In this document: positions 1 to 6,261 of the stretch, piece by piece
Layout: each line of letters starts with the position of its first letter
How positions within the stretch are numbered: position 1 is the stretch's first letter
NCBI GenBank assembly: GCA_030040955.1
Contig: JASHSH010000418.1
Span: 1 to 6,417 of the forward strand
DNA length: 6,417 nucleotides
Reading direction: 5' to 3'
Source: Rhodospirillales bacterium
GTDB taxonomy: Bacteria; Pseudomonadota; Alphaproteobacteria; Rhodospirillales; Magnetospirillaceae
Program-made: the position numbers and the translations under genes
The notes under the pieces: generated by a model
The model's input: only the letters and a program-made list of their open reading frames with translations
Database searches by the model: none
Told to the model about the DNA's origin: nothing

Positions 1-1583
1 GCGCCCAGGCCGACCGCAAGCTCTATCGCCGCGCGATGCGGGCGGCGCTTGACGCCACCGCGAATCTCGACCTCGTCGCCGCCTCGGTGGAAGACCTGGC
101 GATCGACGCGGCGGGCCGGGTCGCGGGCGTGGTCACCGAAGCGGGCGAGACCATCGCCGCCGGCGTGGTGGTGCTTACCACCGGCACCTTCCTCTCCGGA
201 CTGATCCATATCGGCGAGCGCAAGATACCCGCCGGACGCATGGGCGATGCGCCGAGCATCGGGCTTTCGCGCACGCTCGCCCGGCTCGGCTTCCCGCTGG
301 GGCGGCTGAAGACCGGCACGCCCTGCCGGCTCGACGGCCGGAGCATCGATTGGGCAGCGGTCGAAATGCAGCCGGGCGATGACCCTCCTCGGCCTTTCTC
401 CTTTCTTACCAAGCGGATCGATACCCCGCAAATCGCTTGCGGCATCACCGCCACCACGGCCGAGGGCCACGCGCTGATCCGCGCGAATTTGCACCGCTCG
501 CCGATGTATTCCGGGCAGATCGCATCGGTCGGGCCGCGTTATTGCCCGTCGATCGAGGACAAGGTGGTGCGCTTCGCCGAGCGCGAGCGTCACCAGATTT
601 TCCTCGAACCCGAAGGGCTGGACGACGACACCGTCTATCCCAACGGCATCTCGACTTCGCTGCCCGAGGAGGTGCAGGCGGCGCTGCTGCGCACCATCCC
701 CGGCCTCGAACGCGCGACGATGCTCCGCCCCGGCTATGCGATCGAATACGACTATGTCGATCCGCGCGAACTGCGCCCCACGTTGGAGACGCGCCGGGTC
801 GGCGCGCTGTTCCTGGCTGGCCAGATCAACGGCACCACGGGATACGAGGAAGCCGCCGCGCAGGGCATCGTCGCCGGCATCAATGCGGCGTTGAAGGCGG
901 GTGGCGGCGGCGAGTTCACGCTCGACCGCGCCGAGGCCTATGTCGGCGTGCTCATCGATGATCTTGTGGTCCGAGGCACCGCCGAGCCCTACAGGATGTT
1001 CACCTCGCGCGCCGAGTATCGGCTTCTCCTGCGCGCCGACAATGCCGACGCCCGTCTCACCCCGCGCGGTATTGCCGTGGGTTGCGTCGGCTCCGAGCGC
1101 GTGGCCGTCTTCGCCGCCAAGGCCGCGGCGCTGGCCGGGGGACGCGCGCGGATGGGCGCGCTCGCCGCCTCGCCCGATGAGCTGCGCGCCCGCGGCATCG
1201 CGGTGAACCGCGATGGCGTTCGCCGCTCGGCTTTCGACTTGCTGCGCCTGCCCGAAATCGCGTGGCGCGACCTCGTCGCCCTGTGGCCGGAGCTAAGCGC
1301 ACTCGCCCCCGAGATCGCCGAGCAGCTCGAGATCGAAGGCCGTTATTCCGGCTATCTCGCCCGCCAGGAAGCCGATATCGCGGCCTTCCGCCGCGACGAG
1401 GGTCTGCTGCTGCCGCCCGATCTCGACTACGACCAGGTCGGCAGCCTGTCGGCCGAAATCCGCCAGAAACTCGGCCGCGCGCGGCCCGCCACGCTGGGCG
1501 CGGCCGGACGCATCCAAGGCGTGACCCCGGCCGCGCTGATCGCCCTGCTCGCCCATGTGAAGCGGCGAGACCGGGCGGCGTGA
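1..1583 (+). CDS. mnmG: tRNA uridine-5-carboxymethylaminomethyl modification enzyme MnmG (GidA), 5' end missing
   Basis: MnmG is an FAD-dependent cytoplasmic enzyme. With MnmE it adds the (carboxymethyl)aminomethyl group to the wobble uridine (U34) of certain tRNAs. The frame is open from base 3 and gives 526 visible residues before the TGA at 1581. The first visible residues, AQADRKLYRRAMR, match the family around residue 100, so roughly the first 100 residues, including the N-terminal FAD-binding glycine motif, lie outside the window. Two family signatures are intact: GPRYCPSIEDK (about 531-563) and AGQINGTTGYEEAAAQG (about 817-867). Also visible are PYRMFTSRAEYRLLLR, the YSGYLARQ segment and the C-terminal GVTPAALIALL helix that contributes to MnmE/tRNA contacts in the family. 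The reading frame is undamaged. The stop overlaps the rsmG start by 4 nt. Assignment is very secure. Confidence 0.97.
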   Translation, partial: AQADRKLYRRAMRAALDATANLDLVAASVEDLAIDAAGRVAGVVTEAGETIAAGVVVLTTGTFLSGLIHIGERKIPAGRMGDAPSIGLSRTLARLGFPLGRLKTGTPCRLDGRSIDWAAVEMQPGDDPPRPFSFLTKRIDTPQIACGITATTAEGHALIRANLHRSPMYSGQIASVGPRYCPSIEDKVVRFAERERHQIFLEPEGLDDDTVYPNGISTSLPEEVQAALLRTIPGLERATMLRPGYAIEYDYVDPRELRPTLETRRVGALFLAGQINGTTGYEEAAAQGIVAGINAALKAGGGGEFTLDRAEAYVGVLIDDLVVRGTAEPYRMFTSRAEYRLLLRADNADARLTPRGIAVGCVGSERVAVFAAKAAALAGGRARMGALAASPDELRARGIAVNRDGVRRSAFDLLRLPEIAWRDLVALWPELSALAPEIAEQLEIEGRYSGYLARQEADIAAFRRDEGLLLPPDLDYDQVGSLSAEIRQKLGRARPATLGAAGRIQGVTPAALIALLAHVKRRDRAA

Positions 1584-2203
1584 GCTCGCCCCTCGCGCCC
1601 GAGGAATTCGCCAGACGCGCCGATGTTTCACGTGAAACATTGGTCCGATTCGAGGCCTATGCGGCGCTGCTGAAACGCTGGCAGGCGCGCATCAACCTGG
1701 TGAGTGCGGCGAGCCTGGCCGATCTCTGGCGCCGGCATTTCCTCGATTCCGCGCAAGTAGCGCCGCATCTTCCTGATGGCCCCGTGCTCGATGTCGGAAC
1801 CGGGGCGGGTTTTCCCGGCCTCGTACTCGCGATCCTCTCGCCGCGCGAGGTGCATCTGGTCGAAAGCGACCAGCGCAAATGCGCCTTCCTCCAAGAGGCG
1901 ATTCGCGTCACCGGAGCGCGCAACATCATCCTCCATGATGCCCGCGTCGAGACCCTCGCCCCGCTCGGCGCCGCTTCCATCGTGGCCCGCGCGGCCGCGC
2001 CGCTGGCCGAGCTGCTGGACCTGGTCGAACGCCAGCTCGCACCGCGCACGGTCTGCCTCTTCCTCAAGGGCAAGGGCTTCGAAGAGGAATTGACCCGGGC
2101 CGAAAAACACTGGAATATGAGGGTCGAGCGCATCGCGAGCGAAACCGACGCCCATGCGCGCATCCTTCGTCTGAGCGAGGTGAGACGTGGTCGATCCGGC
2201 TAG
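1580..2203 (+). CDS. rsmG: 16S rRNA (guanine-527-N7)-methyltransferase RsmG (GidB)
   Basis: This is an S-adenosylmethionine-dependent methyltransferase that makes m7G527 in 16S rRNA; loss of it in other bacteria gives low-level streptomycin resistance. The protein is 207 aa, the usual family length. It has a Rossmann-type fold: RRHFLDS (51-57), SAM motif I DVGTGAGFPG (71-80), the acidic VESDQRK (94-100) after the second strand, a helix FLQEAIRV, then IVARAAAPLAELL and a late FLKGKGFEEEL. I chose the GTG at 1580, which overlaps the mnmG stop as GTGA. The frame stays open further upstream, but that part is a shadow of mnmG, and the homologous N-terminus begins only a few residues before DVSRETL. 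Residues 15-21 (DVSRETL) are encoded by an embedded parS site. The stop codon lies 17 nt inside parA. Confidence 0.96.
   Translation: MSSPLAPEEFARRADVSRETLVRFEAYAALLKRWQARINLVSAASLADLWRRHFLDSAQVAPHLPDGPVLDVGTGAGFPGLVLAILSPREVHLVESDQRKCAFLQEAIRVTGARNIILHDARVETLAPLGAASIVARAAAPLAELLDLVERQLAPRTVCLFLKGKGFEEELTRAEKHWNMRVERIASETDAHARILRLSEVRRGRSG
1624..1639. promoter_or_regulatory. parS: parS centromere site, perfect 16-bp palindrome inside rsmG
   Basis: The sequence TGTTTCACGTGAAACA is an exact match to the bacterial parS consensus. With one flanking base on each side (A/T, 1623-1640) it makes an 18-bp perfect palindrome. In the known system ParB loads as a CTP-dependent clamp at parS, spreads along flanking DNA, and ParA moves the complex so that sister origins separate. 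The site lies in coding sequence, giving rsmG residues D15-V-S-R-E-T20. It sits about 550 bp upstream of parA and 1.4 kb upstream of parB, so ParB spreading could reach its own operon. I saw no second full site in the window. Confidence 0.96.
2177..2184 (+). promoter_or_regulatory. Ribosome binding site for parA, inside rsmG
   Basis: GAGGTGAG ends just before the GTG at 2187; the GAGG core (2177-2180) is 6 nt from it. The site lies within the last codons of rsmG and supports the GTG start, which makes parA overlap rsmG by 17 nt. No other plausible in-frame start lies between here and the P-loop. Confidence 0.6.
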
Positions 2204-3026
2204 CGGGCCCGACACCGGCGCAAGGCTTGCGCGCGCTTTCGCGCCACGCATCATCGCCATCGCGAATCAGAAGGGGGGTGTCGGCAAGACCACCACCGCG
2301 ATCAACCTCGCCACCGCGCTCGCCGCCACCGAGAAGCGGGTGCTGATCGTCGATCTCGACCCGCAGGGCAATGCCAGCACCGGGCTCGGCATCGAGCGCA
2401 AGGATCGCCGCGTGACCTCGTACCATCTGCTCACCGGCGAGGCGACCCTGGCCGAGGCGGCGGTGCGCACCCAGGTCGCCAATCTCTGGCTGGTGCCGGC
2501 GAACGCCGACCTCGCCGGCGCCGAGATCGAGCTGGTCGAGACCGAGCGGCGCGAGTTCCGCCTGAAGGAGGCGCTCGCCGATCCCGGAATGCTGGAATTT
2601 CCCTTTGATTACATACTGATAGACTGTCCGCCAGGGCTCACGCTCTTGATGCTGAATGCGCTCGTCGCGGCCGCCGCCGTGCTGGTTCCGCTGCAATGCG
2701 AGTTCCTGGCGCTCGACGGCGTCTCGCAGGTGGTGAAAACGATCGAGCGGGTGCAGCAAAGCTTCAATCCCGGCCTCGCGCTGCACGGCATTCTGCTCAC
2801 CATGTTCGACGGCCGCACCAACCTCTCCGACATGGTGGTGGCCGACGTGCGCGGCTTCTTCGGCGACAAGGTCTACAACACGGTGATCCCGCGCAATGTG
2901 CGGGTGTCGGAGGCGCCCTCGCACGGCAAGCCGGTGCTGCTCTACGATTTCCGCTCGTCGGGATCGCAGGCCTATGTGAGCCTGGCCGGCGAGGTGCTGC
3001 GCCGCGAGCGGGAGCTGGTGGCGTGA
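2187..3026 (+). CDS. parA: Chromosome partitioning ATPase ParA (Soj/MinD family)
   Basis: ParA is a deviant-Walker ATPase that binds DNA non-specifically as an ATP dimer and is released by ParB, pulling the parS-ParB complex and so the replicated origin across the nucleoid. The protein is 279 aa. The deviant Walker A is KGGVGKTTT with signature lysine K29 and P-loop lysine K34. Walker A' is DLDPQGNAST (56-65), and Walker B is ILIDCPPG (143-150, with D146). The late IPRNVRVSEAPSHGKPVLLYD segment is a hallmark of chromosomal ParA proteins. The start is GTG with a good Shine-Dalgarno sequence. An N-terminal extension of about 20 residues precedes the first strand, normal for alphaproteobacterial members. 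Where many homologues read CPPSL, this one has CPPGL, probably harmless. The gene is coupled to parB through a GTGA overlap. Confidence 0.97.
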   Translation: MVDPASGPDTGARLARAFAPRIIAIANQKGGVGKTTTAINLATALAATEKRVLIVDLDPQGNASTGLGIERKDRRVTSYHLLTGEATLAEAAVRTQVANLWLVPANADLAGAEIELVETERREFRLKEALADPGMLEFPFDYILIDCPPGLTLLMLNALVAAAAVLVPLQCEFLALDGVSQVVKTIERVQQSFNPGLALHGILLTMFDGRTNLSDMVVADVRGFFGDKVYNTVIPRNVRVSEAPSHGKPVLLYDFRSSGSQAYVSLAGEVLRRERELVA

Positions 3027-3913
3027 GCGCGGCCGAAGGCGGCGCGCGCCGCGGACTCGGGCGCGGCCTGTCCGCGCTGCTCGGCGAATTGCCCGAGGCG
3101 GAGACGCGGGCGGGCGACACGGGCGCGCGCGGCGGCACCCGCAACCTGCCGATCGGCAGCCTGTGCCCGGGCCGGTTCCAGCCGCGCCACAGTTTTCCCG
3201 AATCCGCGATCGACGAGCTCGCCCAGAGCCTGCGCGAGCGCGGCATGCTCCAGCCGATTCTGGTCCGCCGCGCCCCCGACGCGCCCGACATGTTCGAGAT
3301 CGTCGCCGGCGAGCGGCGCTGGCGCGCGGCGCAGCGCGCCGGTCTGCACGAGGTGCCGGTGGTGGTGCGCGCGCTCTCCGACGCCGAGGCGCTCGAGGCC
3401 GCGCTGGTCGAGAACCTCCAGCGCCAGGACCTCTCGCCCCTCGAGGAGGCGCAAGGCTATCGCCGCCTGATCGACCAGTTCGAGCACACGCAGGAATCGC
3501 TCGCCCGCCATCTCGGCAAGAGCCGGCCGCATCTCGCCAACATGCTGCGCCTGCTCGACCTGCCCGAGGGCGTGAAGAAGCTGCTCGATGCGGGCGAGAT
3601 CAGCGCGGGACATGCGCGCGCGCTGCTCGCCTGCGCGGACGCGCTCGGGCTGGCGCGCCACGTCGCCGCGAAGGGCCTCTCCGTGCGCGAGACCGAGGCG
3701 CTGGCCAAGCATTGGGGCAAGGCGCGCGCGAAGACGAAACCGGCCGCGCGCGGCGACGCGGACGCGCGCGCGCTGGCGCGCGATCTCTCGGCGAGCCTGG
3801 GCCTTCAAGTGTCGTTGAAGGCGCGCGGCCAGGGCGGCACGCTCGCGCTCAAATACAAATCGCTCGACCAGCTCGACGATCTGCTGCGAAGGCTGGGGCA
3901 GCGGAGAGGATGA
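3023..3913 (+). CDS. parB: Chromosome partitioning protein ParB (parS-binding CTPase clamp)
   Basis: ParB recognises parS, uses CTP to close into a sliding clamp, spreads on DNA, and stimulates ParA ATPase activity. The protein is 296 aa with the standard order of parts. The N-terminal ParA-contact segment is GLGRGLSALLG (11-21). The CTP-binding domain has GERRWRAA (96-103) and ENLQRQDLSP (130-139). The helix-turn-helix parS reader is about 155-180 (TQESLARHLGKSRPHLANML). A charged, variable linker (about 232-250) leads to the C-terminal dimerisation domain, which ends ALKYKSLDQLDDLLRRL. The GTG at 3023 overlaps the parA stop, with GGGAG at 3010-3014 as ribosome binding site. All key motifs are intact and the cognate parS is in this window, so the system looks functional. 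A longer in-frame extension to 2696 runs antiparallel to no signal of its own and is a shadow of parA. Confidence 0.97.
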   Translation: MSAAEGGARRGLGRGLSALLGELPEAETRAGDTGARGGTRNLPIGSLCPGRFQPRHSFPESAIDELAQSLRERGMLQPILVRRAPDAPDMFEIVAGERRWRAAQRAGLHEVPVVVRALSDAEALEAALVENLQRQDLSPLEEAQGYRRLIDQFEHTQESLARHLGKSRPHLANMLRLLDLPEGVKKLLDAGEISAGHARALLACADALGLARHVAAKGLSVRETEALAKHWGKARAKTKPAARGDADARALARDLSASLGLQVSLKARGQGGTLALKYKSLDQLDDLLRRLGQRRG

Positions 3914-3917
3914 GGAG

Positions 3918-3933
3918 CGAGTCCACAGACTCG
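3918..3933. repeat. Short inverted repeat downstream of parB, possible weak terminator
   Basis: CGAGTC-CACA-GACTCG is a perfect 6-bp stem with a 4-nt loop, starting 5 nt after the parB stop. A TTTT run (3945-3948) follows, but 11 nt separate it from the stem and the stem is short, so this is a poor intrinsic terminator. Each arm contains a GANTC site (GAGTC 3919-3923, GACTC 3928-3932), the sequence methylated by CcrM in Alphaproteobacteria. The repeat is seen directly; a function in termination or methylation control is inference. Confidence 0.35.
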
Positions 3934-4038
3934 GGCTCAACACCTTTTCCTACTAGATTCTCACCGAGAGCGTCGCCGCTCCCTAGACTGCTTGGAGCGC
4001 GTTCGCGAGCGATTTGGGCCTCATAAGGCGAAGCTAAA
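3934..4038. other. Rest of the spacer between parB and the accessory gene
   Basis: This is the remainder of a 125-bp gap, long for this gene-dense window. It contains a further GANTC site (GATTC, 3956-3960). I find no convincing sigma-70-type -35/-10 pair with normal spacing and no tRNA. A 38-codon frame runs through it from the ATG at 3910 to the TAA at 4024-4026, with little support as a real gene. The TAA is in frame with the ATG at 4039 and fixes the 5' limit of the next gene. Confidence 0.4.
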
Positions 4039-4617
4039 ATGAGCAACCCGTGGGATGTGCCCCCCTTTCCCGCGCGCGGAGATGAAGACCAAGACAACGT
4101 CTACCGACTAAAAGGCCGCGTACTCAGCGAGTGGGAAGAACTAGAATATCATTTAAGTCACTTATACGCGTATTTCAGAGATCGGCCGTCCAATATTGCT
4201 GTAATGCGAAAGTATGGAGAGCCACGAATATTTCGGAATAGACTGTCCCGACTACGAGAGGCATCGGACGCGTTTTTCCGACGCCACCCAAACCAGCAAA
4301 TGGAAGGCGACCTAAGCAGTCTCTTTGGTAACATTGCGGGCTTTGCGGAACGCCGGAATGATGTCGCGCACAGCATTTTGCGAGCCTTACAAACTCTTCA
4401 TCCGCCGTTGCCGGAGTACGAGCGGCTCAGGTATGACCCGCCTCAGTATGCCTTAGTGCCTCCCCTCTATGCCGAAAGGCAACTCGACGCCACCCACCGG
4501 CCAGAATTCATCTACTCCGAGGACGAGCTGAGGCTATTTGGCCAGGCATTTATAGAACTCGCTAGAGAAGTGACGGAATGGAAGCTCCAGGCCACGCTGC
4601 TGGCGCAGCCATCGTAG
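4039..4617 (+). CDS. Accessory protein of unknown function with a HEPN-like R-x4-H motif
   Basis: I do not recognise this 192-aa protein. It appears cytoplasmic, with no signal peptide or membrane segment. After a loose, proline-containing N-terminus, residues about 24-47 look like an amphipathic helix (W32, L35/E36, L39, L42). A second helical, Arg-rich stretch runs about 62-83. The segment about 91-117 contains R106-N-D-V-A-H111. An R followed by a polar N and then H four residues later, on the last helix of a small bundle, is the pattern of HEPN-fold proteins, many of which are RNases in toxin-antitoxin or phage-defence systems. A proline-rich stretch (122-142) and a C-terminal helix (about 160-187) follow. 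The ATG at 4039 is the only reasonable start because an in-frame TAA lies at 4024-4026; AAGG at 4025-4028 is a weak ribosome binding site. Base composition is clearly unlike its neighbours (23 of 60 G+C at 4141-4200), suggesting horizontal acquisition. No adjacent antitoxin or partner is evident. The gene is very likely real; the HEPN reading is tentative. Confidence 0.8.
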   Translation: MSNPWDVPPFPARGDEDQDNVYRLKGRVLSEWEELEYHLSHLYAYFRDRPSNIAVMRKYGEPRIFRNRLSRLREASDAFFRRHPNQQMEGDLSSLFGNIAGFAERRNDVAHSILRALQTLHPPLPEYERLRYDPPQYALVPPLYAERQLDATHRPEFIYSEDELRLFGQAFIELAREVTEWKLQATLLAQPS

Positions 4618-4648
4618 CCTTGATGCCTCTCGCCGCTCTGGCAGCCCC

Positions 4649-5677
4649 CTACCTCTTCCCCCGTTCCGCCGCGCGGGCGATCTGCATCACCGCGCGCGAA
4701 CACAGCGTCTCGGCCGGCATGCCGGTGGTCTTGGCGTCGATCTCGGCGGCGAGCAGGAGTTCGAGCGCGCCGGCCGCGCGCTCCGCGCTCCACCGTCCCG
4801 CCTGCGCGCGCAGCCGGTCGGCGAGGCGGAAATAGGGCTTTGGCTTGAGCCCATCGATCGCGGCCTGCACCGTCTTGCCGGAAGCGATCTCGCCGGCGAG
4901 CAGATGGAGCCGCTTGAAGTGCCGCGCCAGCGCGCGTAGCGCCTGCACCGGCTGCGTGCCCTCGGCGAACACCTTGTCGAGCGCGCGCTGCGCCTGGGCG
5001 TGGTCGCCGTCGGCGGCGGCCAGGGTGAGATCGTCGAGCGAGAGTGCCGAGGCATCGCCCACGCAAGCCATCGCATCCTCCAGGCGCAGCCGTCCAGGCT
5101 GGCCGAGATAGAGCGCGAGCTTCTCCAGCTCCGAGCGGGTGACGCGCCTATCCGCGCCGAGATGCTCGGCGAGCCACGCCACCGCCTCGGCGTCGGGCGC
5201 GATCTTGTGTGCGCCCAGCGTCTCGCGGATCACGCGCGCGAGCCCCTCGCCCTCATCCATGTAGCAGGGCAGGGCGGCGGCGTTCTCCGTCTCCTCGAAC
5301 AGCCGGCGCAGCGCCGAGCGCGGCCCCAGCGACTCCGCCGCCACCAGCACCAGCGCGTCGCCCATCGCATCGGCGAGGAATCGTTCGAGCACGGGCGCGC
5401 AGGCCTCGGTGGCGCCCTCGATATGGATTACGCGCCGCCCGCCGCCGAGCGCGATCGCGGCCGCCTCGTCGCCAAGGATCGCGGGATCGGCGAGCAGCTT
5501 CGGCCCGGCGATGCGTCCGATGCGGAAGGGATCCCGCGCGTCCGGCACGACCGAGCGCGCGAGCGTCTCGATGCGCTCTTCCACCAGGCCGGTGTCGGCG
5601 CCGTAGACCAGCACCGCGCGCACCGCTTGATCGGGCCGCGCGAGGAACGCATCCACGCGCCGCCCGGAAAGCTTCAC
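4649..5677 (-). CDS. holA: DNA polymerase III subunit delta (clamp loader)
   Basis: The delta subunit is the wrench of the clamp-loader complex; it opens the beta sliding clamp so it can be placed on primed DNA. The protein is 342 aa, normal for the family. Family features are the N-terminal VYGADTGLVEER (24-35) in place of a functional P-loop, the first-strand and helix region of the AAA+-like domain through VIHIEGA (83-89), PCYMDEGEGLARVI (137-150), the conserved RSELEKLALYLG (181-192) in the linker domain, and the C-terminal collar-type helical region with FKRLHLLAGEI. The start is GTG at 5677, overlapping the lptE stop as GTGA, with GAGGAA (5683-5688) as ribosome binding site. It is the last gene of the leuS-lptE-holA cluster. 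Its stop is 31 bp from the end of the convergent accessory gene, and I see no terminator hairpin in that gap. Confidence 0.93.
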   Translation of the reverse strand: MKLSGRRVDAFLARPDQAVRAVLVYGADTGLVEERIETLARSVVPDARDPFRIGRIAGPKLLADPAILGDEAAAIALGGGRRVIHIEGATEACAPVLERFLADAMGDALVLVAAESLGPRSALRRLFEETENAAALPCYMDEGEGLARVIRETLGAHKIAPDAEAVAWLAEHLGADRRVTRSELEKLALYLGQPGRLRLEDAMACVGDASALSLDDLTLAAADGDHAQAQRALDKVFAEGTQPVQALRALARHFKRLHLLAGEIASGKTVQAAIDGLKPKPYFRLADRLRAQAGRWSAERAAGALELLLAAEIDAKTTGMPAETLCSRAVMQIARAAERGKR

Positions 5678-6261
5678 TGCGATTCCTCGCGCTCGGCGGC
5701 GGCGGAAGGCGCGGCCGGCGCGGCCGGCGAAGATTGGGCGGCGCGCTCGCGCGCCTGTTCGGCGCGGGCGAAATAGGCGGCCATGCGGTTGCGCAGCTCG
5801 TCGGCGATCTCCTCCGAGGCCCGCCGCTCCACGTCCTGCGCCGCCACCACATTGGCGTAATGCTGCGGCAGATAGTCGTAGCTCAAGATGTCGGTGAAGC
5901 TGCCCTTGGTCAGCGCCACCTTGTCCCGGTAGAGCACATAGCTGACCGCGTAGGTGACCTCGTCGCGCGTCGCGGTCTGGTCGGTTTGCAGCGCGACCTG
6001 CGCCTCGGAAGTCTTCAGGATCACCTGCAGCTCGTAGCGGGGATCAAGCGGCTCGCCGCCCGGATTGAGCCGCGGCAGCAGCGCATTGCGCAGCAACTGG
6101 CCGGAGCGGTCGGAGAGCGACACCACATGGATGCTGGCGAGCTGGCGATCGACGTCCGGATCGACGGCGCGGTTGCCGTAAAGCGGGCGGAAGCCGCAGC
6201 CGGCGAGGGCGAGCGCGAGCGCGAACACGGGCGCGAGGATGCGCAAGTCCCGCGCGCTCAT
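5674..6261 (-). CDS. lptE: LPS-assembly lipoprotein LptE
   Basis: LptE is an outer-membrane lipoprotein that plugs the LptD barrel and helps insert lipopolysaccharide into the outer leaflet. The protein is 195 aa. The N-terminus is a lipoprotein signal: basic residues R4 and R7, a hydrophobic run about 8-20, and the lipobox L19-A-G-C22 with C22 as the predicted acylated residue. It is followed by the family hallmark GFRPLYG. Gly at +2 rather than Asp fits outer-membrane sorting. The body shows the expected alternating beta pattern with YAVSYVLYRDKVALTKGSFTD and YDYLPQHYANVVAAQDVERRASEEIADELRNRMAAYF. The C-terminal about 25 residues are an Ala/Pro/Ser/Glu-rich tail, probably disordered. The ATG at 6261 overlaps the leuS stop as ATGA. 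The gene implies a diderm with LPS. Confidence 0.94.
   Translation of the reverse strand: MSARDLRILAPVFALALALAGCGFRPLYGNRAVDPDVDRQLASIHVVSLSDRSGQLLRNALLPRLNPGGEPLDPRYELQVILKTSEAQVALQTDQTATRDEVTYAVSYVLYRDKVALTKGSFTDILSYDYLPQHYANVVAAQDVERRASEEIADELRNRMAAYFARAEQARERAAQSSPAAPAAPSAAAEREESQ
5683..5688 (-). promoter_or_regulatory. Ribosome binding site for holA, inside lptE
   Basis: On the - strand GAGGAA lies 5 nt before the GTG at 5677, within the last codons of lptE. It supports the GTG start and translational coupling of holA to lptE. Confidence 0.6.

Noticed and set aside
1262..1579. Upstream extension of the rsmG frame
   Set aside because: This part is Arg/Pro-rich shadow of mnmG. Typical RsmG length and the GTGA overlap place the start at 1580.
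2731..2740. TGGTGAAAAC in parA as a second parS half-site
   Set aside because: It matches only part of one parS arm and has no opposing arm, so it is not a site by the palindrome criterion.
2972..3943. 323-codon open frame antisense to parB
   Set aside because: It covers parB, which has full family motifs on the other strand. Its product has the Arg/Ala/Leu bias of a high-GC antisense shadow and no recognisable domain.
3970..4020. tRNA remnant or attachment-site core in the spacer (around CTAGACTGCTTGGAGCG)
   Set aside because: It looks faintly like an anticodon-arm or variable-arm region, but no acceptor stem, T-loop motif (GGTTCGA) or matching direct repeat on the far side of the accessory gene was found.
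3992..4026. Promoter TTGGAG ... TCATAA ahead of the accessory gene
   Set aside because: The spacing between the two hexamers is 23 nt, too long for a sigma-70-type promoter, and both are imperfect.
4596..4609. GCTGC-TGGC-GCAGC inverted repeat at the end of the accessory gene as a terminator
   Set aside because: The stem is only 5 bp, lies within the coding sequence and is not followed by a T run.
5000..5776. 258-codon + strand open frame across holA and lptE
   Set aside because: holA and lptE are unambiguous on the - strand with ribosome binding sites and overlaps. The frame is a GC-driven shadow without a credible product.
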